DNA from: Acetomicrobium sp. S15 = DSM 107314
GTDB lineage: Bacteria > Synergistota > Synergistia > Synergistales > Thermosynergistaceae
Direction: 5' to 3'
NCBI RefSeq assembly: GCF_016125955.1
Contig: NZ_JADEVE010000073.1
Coordinates: 1 to 64,000 of the forward strand
Length of the DNA: 64,000 bases
The notes beneath the pieces are model-generated. The model was not told where the DNA came from and made no database searches. It saw nothing but the letters and a program-made list of their open reading frames with translations. The position numbers and the translations under genes were made by a program. Below are positions 8,900 through 18,000 of the stretch, piece after piece. Positions within the stretch are counted from its first letter, which is position 1; every line of letters begins with the position of its first letter.

Positions 8900-11113
8900 T
8901 TAATCGTCAAGGGCGTCCACGACGACAGCGGCGCTTATGGCGACCTTGTACACCATGTCTATAATGTGTGCGGTATCGCGCATACGGCTTGTGACTTGAA
9001 TTTTTTCAGGCACTACCACCGTGTCACCCTCTTCCAAATGCGGCGGCTTTTTCAGGTTGCCCACTCGGACGGCGCTGCCGTCGGCCCTTAGGAGATACAC
9101 GCGCCCTCTGTCAGCATTTACGCCGTAACCGCCCGCCTTCTGGATGTAGTAACTGTGGTAACGGTAAGGTTCAAACACAAAGGAGGTCTCATTCAACACC
9201 GAGCCAACGACCTGCACGGTCTGAGGTTTTTTGGGGATGTGAAGGCGGTCGCCCTCCTCAAGCTCTATGTCGAAGGGCGTGCGCTTTAAAAGCTCAGGCG
9301 GGTCCTCAAGGCGCACGACCACGCGCCCCGTAGCCTTGGTCTTACGGAGCGTATCTAAGAGCCTCCTTTTTTGCTGGGTCCCCCTTTCGACAATCTGGGA
9401 TTCTTCCGCGGTAAAAGAGGTGGCTGCAGCGGTTGTGCTTACGCTGTAAAGCTCCTTTTCAAGGCGATCGACCATCTCGTCGATGCTCTTCTGCTGTTCT
9501 TGTCTTACACTTTCTCTTAAGAAAATAGCCCCTTTTAGGTAGGCCTTGTCTGTGTAACCGCCGGCCCGCTCAATAAGGGAAGACAATGTCTCTCCCTTTC
9601 GGACGGTGTATGTGCCGGGATATTTCACCTCACCCGTCACGGTTACAGTGCGGTATAAAGCCCACTCTGGCACGGTCCTGACGAAGAGGTAGTCGTTGGC
9701 CTGAAGAACGATGTCATGAGACGGATCTTTCTGAAGCGCCTTTTCTAGATTTATGAGAATCCGCTCGGTGATCGGGCCTTCCTGGGTGACGCGTACCCTT
9801 GTCAATTCCGCCTGATTGGAGGCTATGTAGAGCAATCCACCGGCTCGCCCCAATATATCGCTTACCCTAGTCACATTGGGCGTTATGGCAAACTCGCCGG
9901 GCTTTGCCACAGCACCTGACACGCGCACCACTTGCCGTAGCAACGGTACCGTATATACCCTAACAAAATCTCCATCTTGTAGGACATAATTTTTAAGCGG
10001 TTCCCTTTCTAAGTTTATCAAATCGCCCTCAAAGGCGGTGCGGTACATTTTGTTTTCTACTCTCACGATTTGCACCCGCCCTTGGAAAGCGGTACTGGTG
10101 AGACCTCCTGCCAATTCGATGAGGTCGTGTAGCCTGGTGTTGGGAGCGACCTCATAATAAGCAGGGCGTAATACGTTGCCCGAGATCCCCACCACTGTAC
10201 CAACCCTGGGGATAAAGATGACATCTTCAGGCATAAGGCGTACATCCTTGGTCTTATCTCCCTTGAGGAGAAAGTCGTAGAGGTCGAAATGCGTGATGGT
10301 TTTATCTCCTCTCTTCACCTGGATATCACGCAGCGTGCCAGTATATGACGGCCCGCCAGACGCTACCAAGGCATTGATCAGCGTGGAAAGGGAAGAGATA
10401 GAGTAAGTCCCCGGACGCCGCGCCTCGCCCACCACATATACGGTGATAGAGCGTAGACGCCCCATTGTGACGTTGATCTCGAAGTTTGTGTAGTAACGAC
10501 TGTAGGCTTTTTCTATAGCATCTTGAAGTTGAGCAAATGTAAGGCCAGCGGCGCCGATGACGCCGGCGCGTGGCAAGCGCAAATTTCCATCTCGGTCGAT
10601 GACGATACTCCATTGCCCTTCCACCATCCCCCAAATGGTTATGCGTACTTCATCGCCAGGGCCCATGACGTAGTCAGGCCCTACCGGTATCTGATCTATC
10701 GGGGCGAACGTGGACGGAGGCCTCCTGAACAAATCGTAGCCAAACCGGCCTAAGCGACCAGCTCTCTCCGGGAGTGCGCCAGTCTTGGCCTCCTCCTCTT
10801 CTGTAGGCGGAGGTGCTATTTCGGGAGGCGTCTCTTCCTCGCCCAATTGGGTGGGGAAGATATCCTCAGGCCCTATTTCAACGTCCGAAACCCCTTCAGA
10901 TGGTCCACCTTCCTGGCCAGCTGGGATTTCAAAGCCAGGGTAGGCCCCTTCTCCAGGAGCACCGCCAGCGGGGGCTTCGGGAGCAGCCCCTGCGCCTGAA
11001 GCCCCAGAACCGCCAGGAGCCTGCGATGGTCCTGTTTGAGCCAATGCAGTTTGACTTAAAAAAGATAGCAAAATGATGACGACTAACATACGAAACTGAA
11101 AAGACTTCTTCAC
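8900..11113 (-). CDS. Polysaccharide export protein with Poly_export and multiple SLBB domains (Wza-like)
   Basis: About 737 residues. The likely start is GTG at 11113, preceded by GGGAGGAATAG; the frame is open upstream but without a better start. A signal peptide (FRMLVVIILLSFLSQTALAQ) is followed by a low-complexity Pro/Gly/Glu-rich segment (about residues 25-110). Next comes a Poly_export domain (YVMGPGDEVRITIWG near residue 145) and then a series of SLBB repeats (for example VYVVGEARRPGTYSISS, VRVSGAVAKPGEFAI, VTVTGEVKYPGTYTVRKG). These form periplasmic/outer-membrane channels for capsule or exopolysaccharide. It is first gene of the minus-strand operon. No lipobox is obvious. No glycosyltransferases or flippase are present in the window. 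Confidence 0.88.
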   Translation of the reverse strand: MKKSFQFRMLVVIILLSFLSQTALAQTGPSQAPGGSGASGAGAAPEAPAGGAPGEGAYPGFEIPAGQEGGPSEGVSDVEIGPEDIFPTQLGEEETPPEIAPPPTEEEEAKTGALPERAGRLGRFGYDLFRRPPSTFAPIDQIPVGPDYVMGPGDEVRITIWGMVEGQWSIVIDRDGNLRLPRAGVIGAAGLTFAQLQDAIEKAYSRYYTNFEINVTMGRLRSITVYVVGEARRPGTYSISSLSTLINALVASGGPSYTGTLRDIQVKRGDKTITHFDLYDFLLKGDKTKDVRLMPEDVIFIPRVGTVVGISGNVLRPAYYEVAPNTRLHDLIELAGGLTSTAFQGRVQIVRVENKMYRTAFEGDLINLEREPLKNYVLQDGDFVRVYTVPLLRQVVRVSGAVAKPGEFAITPNVTRVSDILGRAGGLLYIASNQAELTRVRVTQEGPITERILINLEKALQKDPSHDIVLQANDYLFVRTVPEWALYRTVTVTGEVKYPGTYTVRKGETLSSLIERAGGYTDKAYLKGAIFLRESVRQEQQKSIDEMVDRLEKELYSVSTTAAATSFTAEESQIVERGTQQKRRLLDTLRKTKATGRVVVRLEDPPELLKRTPFDIELEEGDRLHIPKKPQTVQVVGSVLNETSFVFEPYRYHSYYIQKAGGYGVNADRGRVYLLRADGSAVRVGNLKKPPHLEEGDTVVVPEKIQVTSRMRDTAHIIDMVYKVAISAAVVVDALDD

Positions 11114-11245
11114 ACCTATTCCTCCCTCGCCACATAAAGACTTTGCGTCGGTGCTCAAATTCACTATCCTTTAAGACAAAGAAGACACGATTAAACATAA
11201 TCAAACGGCATCATAAACACAAGAACACGCATCCTAATGCCACCT

Positions 11246-11275
11246 ATTATTCCGCATTCGCCAATGGCAAGTCAA
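11246..11275 (-). promoter_or_regulatory. Putative promoter of the polysaccharide export operon
   Basis: On the minus strand: TTGACT (11275-11270), an 18-base spacer and AATAAT (11251-11246), about 130 bases upstream of the GTG at 11113. The rest of 11114-11404 holds no gene that I can support. Confidence 0.45.
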
Positions 11276-11404
11276 GCGTAATTCCGATGCTGCCGTTACA
11301 AAATCATGTAAGCGGCACAGGCTTTGGAGTCGTGCCTCAGGTTTTGTGTCACATCTTTCCCTCGTCACCTCCGCCTTGCTGCTCGAGACTGGCCGCTTTT
11401 TGAG

Positions 11405-11433
11405 TTGACCGTATCTGTGGCATGGGATAAAAT
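11405..11433 (+). promoter_or_regulatory. Putative sigma-70-type promoter of the TAXI receptor gene
   Basis: TTGACC (11405-11410), 17 bases, TAAAAT (11428-11433). It lies 45 bases upstream of the ATG at 11478, whose ribosome-binding site is GGGAGGAGGGA. Confidence 0.65.
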
Positions 11434-11477
11434 GTAAAAGCTAAATCAGTACCATATCTTAGGGAGGAGGGATAGAA

Positions 11478-12437
11478 ATGGGCAAATATTTGAAAGTTGT
11501 GGGAGTTTTGAGTGCGATCTTGCTTTTGGGGTTCAGCGCGGCTTCTGCCGCGGATGTGGTGCAGCTCACGCTGGCTACCGGCGGGACAGCAGGTACATAC
11601 TATCCTTTGGGCGGTGCCATAGGGCAGATAATAAGCCAGAAAACGGGCGTGGTTAATATCACCGCTCAGGCCACAGGCGCCTCTGTGGAGAACATGAACC
11701 TCCTCGCCGCAGGCGACGTGGACCTGGCGTTAGTTCAGAACGACATAGCAGATTATGCCTGGAACGGCACAGAGTTCTTCAAGAAGCCTATAAAGAACTT
11801 CCGTGCCATAGCTCGCCTTTACCCTGAACATATCCAGGTGGTGACCTATGCCGATAGTCCCATCAACTCCATAGCGGACTTCAAGGGGCGCAAGATCTCT
11901 GTCGGCGCTCCTGGCAGCGGCAACGAAGCCAACGCAAGGCAAATTTTTGAGGTCTATGGCGTTACCTACAAAGATATTCAACCATTTTTTCTCTCTTATG
12001 CAGAAACGGCTGACCATTTCAAGGATAGGATGATAGATGCCTTCCAGTTTACGACCGGCGCGCCCAACTCCGCTATTCAGGACATCTGCTCGCTCATAAA
12101 GATAAAGTTTATCGAAATTAAGGGCGAAAAACGCGAAGAACTGATGAAGAAATATCCCTTCTTTGCCAAAGAAGTGATAAAGGCCGGCACATATCAGGGG
12201 CAGACTGAAGATGTAGAAACTGTGGCCGTCCAGGCCATCCTCGTGGTGAGGGAAGATCTGCCCGAAGACGTCGTTTATAATGTCACTAAGGGGCTCTTTG
12301 AGAACCTGAACGAAATAAGGCAGGCTCACTATAAGGCCAACGATACTACGCTCGAGAGGGCGACCGAAGCCATAACCGTCCCCTTCCATCCAGGGGCCAT
12401 CAAATATTACAAAGAGGCGGGCATCTGGAAGGAGTAA
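11478..12437 (+). CDS. TAXI-family TRAP transporter solute-binding protein
   Basis: This 319-residue periplasmic binding protein has a clear signal peptide (residues 1-26, ending SAASAA). TAXI-family landmarks are LATGGTAGTYYPLGGAIGQI at the mature N-terminus, the ATGASVENMNLLAAGDVDLA region and VGAPGSGNEANARQIFEVYG near residue 140. TAXI receptors normally deliver substrates to a fused DctQM-type permease, but none is encoded next to it. The gene stands alone between its own promoter (11405) and a strong terminator (12464-12500). It may feed a permease encoded elsewhere. The ligand is unknown; characterised family members bind glutamate or dicarboxylates. Confidence 0.92.
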   Translation: MGKYLKVVGVLSAILLLGFSAASAADVVQLTLATGGTAGTYYPLGGAIGQIISQKTGVVNITAQATGASVENMNLLAAGDVDLALVQNDIADYAWNGTEFFKKPIKNFRAIARLYPEHIQVVTYADSPINSIADFKGRKISVGAPGSGNEANARQIFEVYGVTYKDIQPFFLSYAETADHFKDRMIDAFQFTTGAPNSAIQDICSLIKIKFIEIKGEKREELMKKYPFFAKEVIKAGTYQGQTEDVETVAVQAILVVREDLPEDVVYNVTKGLFENLNEIRQAHYKANDTTLERATEAITVPFHPGAIKYYKEAGIWKE

Positions 12438-12463
12438 CAAACCTGCCATCGACGTCTAAACTG

Positions 12464-12500
12464 TTGGGGGGAGGTTGTTAAATCTCCCCCCAATTTTTTT
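12464..12500 (+). terminator. Strong rho-independent terminator
   Basis: A perfect 10-bp GC-rich stem (12464-12473 and 12484-12493) with a 10-base loop is followed directly by seven T residues. It ends the monocistronic TAXI receptor transcript. Confidence 0.92.
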
Positions 12501-12565
12501 ACATCTGACTTATAATAAGAGCGAGATAACCGCAGAATAGCTCGTCATTTTAAGGAGGTTGCGAC

Positions 12566-13384
12566 ATGGACAAAGGAGGCTCAATCGGCATATTCGATTC
12601 AGGTTTGGGAGGCTTGACCGTAGCGAGGCAGGTTATGAAGGTCCTGCCTAAAGAGAATATCGTATATTTCGGCGATAACGGTAGGGTTCCCTACGGGGAA
12701 AGGCCGAGAGAGGTCATTATCGATTTTTCCAAGCAGATCTCCCGCTTTCTTATTAAAAAGGGAGCCAAAATGATCATCATTGCCTGCAACACCGCCACTG
12801 CAGCCGCATTGGATGCGTTGAAAGAGGAATTCGATCTGCCCATAATCGGCGTTATAAGCGCAGGTGCCAGGATGGCCGTCAGCGCCACAAAGAACGGGAA
12901 AATCGGCGTGATAGGGACTACGTATACGATAAAGAGCGAAGCCTATCATAAAAAGATCAAAGAGCTGCGCCACGATGTGGAAGTCTACGGCTCGCCGTGC
13001 CCCAAGTTTACTCCTTTGATAGAGGGCGGCAAGCAAGATTCGCGGGAGCTCATTGAGGCAGCCCAAGAGTATCTCGCTCCATTGAAGGAAAAGGGTGTAG
13101 ACGTATTGGTGTTGGGGTGCACTCACTATCCTATTGTGGCAAAGCACCTGCAGAAGATCATGGGAGAGGGCGTGACGTTGGTAGACCCGGCCATAGCGAC
13201 AGCCGAAGAGGCAAAGGCTTTGCTCGATGAAAGGGGCGGCCACAACGAAGGTAACCTGTCGCCGACATATCTCTTCTATACGACTGGCGATGCCTCGACG
13301 TTCGCAAATTTCGCGAAACAGATCGTAGGGCTCGGGGAAGTGGACGTCACGCACGTTCCCGTTTCGGAGCTTGAAAGGAGCTAA
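12566..13384 (+). CDS. murI: Glutamate racemase
   Basis: This 272-residue cytoplasmic enzyme converts L- to D-glutamate for peptidoglycan synthesis. It has the family signature IGIFDSGLGGLTVARQV at the N-terminus, VYFGDNGRVPYGER (about 33-46), and the two catalytic cysteines in IIIACNTATAA (C74) and LVLGCTHYPI (C185). Length is normal. The ribosome-binding site AAGGAGG is well placed before the ATG. A -10-like TATAAT (12511-12516) lies upstream without a convincing -35 element. It starts a run of close-packed genes that ends in nrdJ. Confidence 0.96.
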   Translation: MDKGGSIGIFDSGLGGLTVARQVMKVLPKENIVYFGDNGRVPYGERPREVIIDFSKQISRFLIKKGAKMIIIACNTATAAALDALKEEFDLPIIGVISAGARMAVSATKNGKIGVIGTTYTIKSEAYHKKIKELRHDVEVYGSPCPKFTPLIEGGKQDSRELIEAAQEYLAPLKEKGVDVLVLGCTHYPIVAKHLQKIMGEGVTLVDPAIATAEEAKALLDERGGHNEGNLSPTYLFYTTGDASTFANFAKQIVGLGEVDVTHVPVSELERS

Positions 13385-13393
13385 CGAAGTTTC

Positions 13394-14395
13394 ATGAAGG
13401 TGCTCTTTGCCGACAGATCTTTTGAAAGGTTGCTCGACGTCCTCTGTCCGATATTTCAAGGCCACGACATCCGCGCGGCCAGTGTAAAGGAAGACGACGG
13501 TGCGCTTTCCTGGGCCGAGGTGCTGGTGGTGGGGCCGCCGATTCCGGTCGATGACTCGATCCTCGATCGCGCGCCTGAACTCAAGCTGGTTCACCAGTGG
13601 GGCGTGGGCACCGAGGCCATTGATGTGGAAGCGTGCACCCGCAGGGGTTTACCGGTCTGCAACGTTCCATCCAGAGGCACTGGGAATGCCGAAGGCGTAG
13701 CCGAAATAGCCCTCCTCCACATGCTCCTCTTGGCCAAGCGCTACTACAGATGCTGCGAAAACATCAAAAAGCGGCGCGCCTTCGCCCCAAGGGGTATGAC
13801 GCTATGGGGCAAAAAGGCCTGCGTCGTCGGCCTCGGTGGCGTCGGCCTCGCGATAGCCGAGCGCTTGTCCGGCCTGGGAATGTCCGTAGTGGGGGTGAAC
13901 CGCACACTGAGACCCGAGCTCGAAGGGTTCGGGTTTGAATCCCTCTATCGCTTAACCCAGCTGAAAGAGGCTGTGAAGGGGTGTCATTTTGTGATCCTCG
14001 CTCTGTCTCTGACGCCTGAGACAGAGGGCATCATAGACGAGGATGTGCTGTCTTCTATGGAGCGGTATTCCTTTTTGATCAACGTGGCTAGGGCAGACTT
14101 GGTGCGGCGATCTGCGCTGGAAAAGGCCCTCGACGAAGGGTGGATAGCAGGGGCCGGCCTCGATGTCTTTTGGGATGAACCGGTTTCGCCGGACGATCCT
14201 TTCCTGAATAAGCAAAACGTGACTTTAACCCCTCATGTGGGAGGTACAAACGATGCCGCCCAAGAGAAGATCCCAGCCTTTATTGCGGAGAACGTCAATC
14301 GCTTAGAGCGCGGCGAACCGTTGAAGTCTTGCCTGAATTGCGGGAAGCTCATCCGGGGCTGGGATCGAGAGCGTTCGTCTGCGGAGACAGGGTAA
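13394..14395 (+). CDS. D-isomer-specific 2-hydroxyacid dehydrogenase
   Basis: This 333-residue NAD(P)-dependent dehydrogenase has the family's two-domain layout. A substrate domain contains LVHQWGVGTEAIDVEAC. The Rossmann fold has ACVVGLGGVGLAIAERL near residue 145. The catalytic Arg is in INVARADLVRR, the Glu in FWDEPVSPDDP and the His in TLTPHVGGTND. It resembles the phosphoglycerate/glyoxylate/hydroxypyruvate reductase group, but the substrate is not determinable. A cysteine-containing tail (SCLNCGKLIRGW) follows the catalytic domain. The downstream HAD gene begins directly after its stop codon, consistent with a shared function in organic-acid metabolism or repair. Confidence 0.85.
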   Translation: MKVLFADRSFERLLDVLCPIFQGHDIRAASVKEDDGALSWAEVLVVGPPIPVDDSILDRAPELKLVHQWGVGTEAIDVEACTRRGLPVCNVPSRGTGNAEGVAEIALLHMLLLAKRYYRCCENIKKRRAFAPRGMTLWGKKACVVGLGGVGLAIAERLSGLGMSVVGVNRTLRPELEGFGFESLYRLTQLKEAVKGCHFVILALSLTPETEGIIDEDVLSSMERYSFLINVARADLVRRSALEKALDEGWIAGAGLDVFWDEPVSPDDPFLNKQNVTLTPHVGGTNDAAQEKIPAFIAENVNRLERGEPLKSCLNCGKLIRGWDRERSSAETG

Positions 14396-15067
14396 ATGTG
14401 CATTGCTAAGGGAGTGCTGTTTGATTTCGACATGACGTTGGTCGACAGCAGTTGGGGAATAACCAGGGCTATGAACGCGTTGGCGAGGGTCGTGGGTCTT
14501 CCGCGAGTGTCGCGGAGGAGGGTATTGCGCACCATAGGCCTTCCCCTCGAGCGGGCCTGGTTTGAGCTTTGGGGGCGCATGGAATCTGAATGGGCGAACA
14601 TCTATAGGGAGCGGTTCGTGAATGTGGAGTCCAAGTGTTTAAAACCGTTGCCGGGGGTCATCGCGACCTTGGAGGAGCTGATGACAGCCGGCTTGAAATT
14701 GGGAGTGGTCACCAACAGACGTTTTGCTTCCAAGGTCGTATCGCTCACAGGGCTTGACCGTTATTTTGTCGCAGTTATCGGGCTTGAGCGCGTGAATAAC
14801 CCCAAACCCCACCCGGAGGCATTGGAAGAGGGCTTAAGATGCCTGGGATTGACCTCGGAAGAGGTGGCCTTCGTAGGGGACTCCGAGATCGACATGGAGA
14901 CTGCCAGGAGGGCCAACATTCGTGGCATCGGAGTGACCACCGGCGCCTTCGACGCCGAAGCCTTATTGAAGGCCGGAGCCTGGCGCGTCATAAACGACTT
15001 GAGCGAGCTCCCTTGCATATTGAAGCTTGACTCGTGCGGGCATGTATTGGAACAGGATCGGGGGTGA
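14396..15067 (+). CDS. HAD-superfamily hydrolase, phosphoglycolate phosphatase-like
   Basis: This 223-residue protein has all four HAD motifs: GVLFDFDMTLVDS (nucleophile Asp in DFD), LGVVTNRRF, the NPKPHPE lysine region, and EVAFVGDSEIDMETA for metal binding. A helical cap lies between motifs I and II. It resembles Gph/PpaX-type phosphatases acting on small phosphorylated compounds. The ATG follows the previous stop (TAA) without any gap, so translation is probably coupled. The specific substrate is unknown. Confidence 0.85.
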   Translation: MCIAKGVLFDFDMTLVDSSWGITRAMNALARVVGLPRVSRRRVLRTIGLPLERAWFELWGRMESEWANIYRERFVNVESKCLKPLPGVIATLEELMTAGLKLGVVTNRRFASKVVSLTGLDRYFVAVIGLERVNNPKPHPEALEEGLRCLGLTSEEVAFVGDSEIDMETARRANIRGIGVTTGAFDAEALLKAGAWRVINDLSELPCILKLDSCGHVLEQDRG

Positions 15068-15074
15068 AGAGGGT

Positions 15075-18000
15075 TTGAGCGAGTTGCCGCGCCCTTCGTT
15101 CACGGATAATGCCATTCGCATATTGGAGCGCCGTTATCTGCGCAAGGACTCTCAAGGAAGAGTTTGCGAGACGCCCGAAGAGATGCTGTGGCGCGTCGCT
15201 CGGGCGGTAGCCTCTGCAGAAGAGAAGTGGAGTGAGAATCCAGCACGGTGGGAAGCGAGCTTTTATGAGATGATGGCGCGCTTGGATTTCCTCCCCAACT
15301 CTCCGACTCTGATGAATGCCGGCACCGGTGTGGGTCAGCTTTCGGCGTGTTTCGTACTGCCAGTGGGGGACAGCATGGAGGAGATATTTGACGCCCTCAA
15401 ATACACGGCGTTGATACACAAATCGGGTGGAGGAACCGGGTTTAATTTTTCATCTCTGCGCCCTGCGGGCGACGTGGTAAGGAGCACTATGGGAGTTGCG
15501 TCAGGGCCGGTTTCTTTTATGGAGCTTTTTGACCATACTACTGAAGTGGTAAAACAAGGCGGAATGAGGCGCGGTGCCAACATGGGCATCCTGAACTGCA
15601 ATCACCCCGACATCGAGCGCTTCATCTCGGCCAAGTCTGAGGAGGGTCGCCTTTCCAACTTCAACATCTCTGTGGGTGCCACCGATACCTTCATAGAGGC
15701 GATAAAAAAGGGAGACCTCTTGGCGTTGATTAACCCCCGCACCGGGAGCGAGATCTCTAAAATCTCGGCGAGAGATCTCTTTGAGGAAATAGCTGGGGCA
15801 GCGTGGATGAGCGGCGATCCGGGCATGATCTTTCTCGACAAACTCGAGGCCACGAATCCCACGCCCCACCTCGGCCGCATCGACGCGACCAACCCCTGCG
15901 TGCCGGCCGATACCTTTGTCATGACCGATGCAGGCCCTCGTCTCGTCAAGGACCTTATCGGCAAAAGGGCCACCCTCATCGTCGACGGAAAACCCTTCGA
16001 CACCACTGAGGCGGGTTTCTTTAAGACGGGAGTCAGGCCATTGTTGTCTATCAGGACGAAGGAAGGCTACTCCTTCCGCGCCACAGCGGAGCACCCCGTT
16101 TTACGGGTCACAAAGAAGACACGACACACCCTGCAAAAGGAATGGACCGTCGTCTCCTACCTCAAGCCCGGCGACGAGATTATGTTGCACGATCACAGGG
16201 AACTTGTCGGCTGGAAAGGCCTCTACGGAGAAAAAGAAGGCTACCTGATGGGGCTTCTGGTGGGCGACGGAACGCTCAAGTCGGACGAAGCGGTCCTTTC
16301 CGTGTGGTCTTACGGGAAAGCCTGTGGTGACGAAACAAATGGCATCATGGAGAGGGCTTTTGAGGTTGCGGAAGCGATGCCCCACAGGAGCGATTTCCGG
16401 GGCTGGTGGAAGGTTTCGGGAAGAGACGAATATCGCGTGAGTCTCGCGGCGCTGCGGGAACTCGCATTTTCATTGGGCATGAAGCCCGGCGAAAAGACCG
16501 TTACGCCTCATCTGGAAACCATGACTTCCTCGCAGTTTGCCCGTGGTTTCCTCCAGGGCTTCTTTGACTCCGACGGTTCCATTCAAAGCTCACAGGAAAA
16601 AGGCATCTCCATCCGTTTAGCCCAAAGCGATGTGGAACAGCTTGAAGCCGTGCAGAGGATGCTCGCCCGTTTCGGCATTGTTAGCGTTATCTATAAAAAC
16701 AGGCGGTCCTCGAAAATCACATCCCTTCCCAATGGGAAAAACGGAGCCGATTCCTATAAAACCAGGCCGCAGCATGAACTGGTCATCTCCCGGGATAACG
16801 TGCGCCTCTTCGCCGAACGGGTCGGTTTCTGCGACAGCGCGAAGAGCACGAAGCTCTCTTTGTGTTTGTCCTCTTACAGGAGGACTCTCAACAGCGAACG
16901 CTTCACGGCTACTGTAGAATCCATTTCAAGCGCGGGAACGGAGGACGTCTATGACGTCCAGGTGCCGGGCGCAAACGCCTTCGATGCCAACGGCGTCGTG
17001 GTCCACAACTGTGGCGAGCAACCGCTTCTGCCATACGAAAGTTGTAATTTGGGATCTATTAATCTTGTAAATATGTTAGATGAAAAGGGCAGCATCGATT
17101 GGGATAGGCTGCTTGCGACGACCAGACTTGCCGTGCGCTTCCTTGACAACGTCATCGAGATCAACAATTTTATCATCCCTCAGATAAAAGATGCCACATT
17201 GGGCAACCGGAAGATAGGTCTCGGTGTAATGGGATGGGCAGACCTGCTCTTCAAGCTTGGCATTCCCTACGATAGCGACGAGGCTCTTGATCTGGCGCGC
17301 AAGGTGATGTCGTTCATTCAAAAGGCCGGTCACGACGAGAGCTCTAAGCTCGCCGCATCGAGAGGTCCTTTCCCCAATTGGAAGGGAAGCAGGTGGGAAG
17401 AAAGAGGTTTGTCTATGAGGAATGCCACCGTGACGACGATCGCTCCCACCGGCACCATTTCGCTCATAGCTGAGTGTTCGAGCGGGATCGAACCGGTCTT
17501 CGCTTTGGTGCACCGCCGTAAGGCCTTCGGGGGTTCAGACGTCTTAACTTACACAAATGACATTTTGATGGAAGCCTTGCGCAAAAACGGACTCGCTGAC
17601 ACGAAAGTGATCGAGGCCATCATGGAAAAGGGATCTTTGAAAGAAATCGATTTGCCAGAAGAGATCAAGAGGGTCTTCGTGGTGGCTCATGACATCCAAT
17701 TTGAATGGCATGTGAGGATGCAAGCTGCCTTTCAGGAATTCACCGACAACGCTGTGAGCAAGACGATAAACATGCCTCGCGAAGCCACCGTAGACGATGT
17801 GAAAAAGGCCTATTTTTTGGCTTATGAGCTCGGGTGCAGGGGTATTACCATCTTCAGGGATGGGTGTAAGGAGGACCAAGTACTCCACGTCGGCGCCCGT
17901 GCCGAAAAGAAGAAAACCGCAGCGGAAGAGACGATTGAAACCGGAGAATATGTGAAGCCGAAGAAAAGGCCAGCGATTTTGTCCGGCAAAACGACGAAGA

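Noticed and set aside
12599-13594. 331-codon minus-strand open frame opposite murI
   Set aside because: murI on the plus strand has both catalytic cysteine motifs; the antisense frame shows no recognisable domain.
15897-17009. Group I/II intron or insertion sequence in nrdJ
   Set aside because: The insertion is in frame throughout and has splicing blocks A, B, F and G of inteins; no intron ends or transposase are present.
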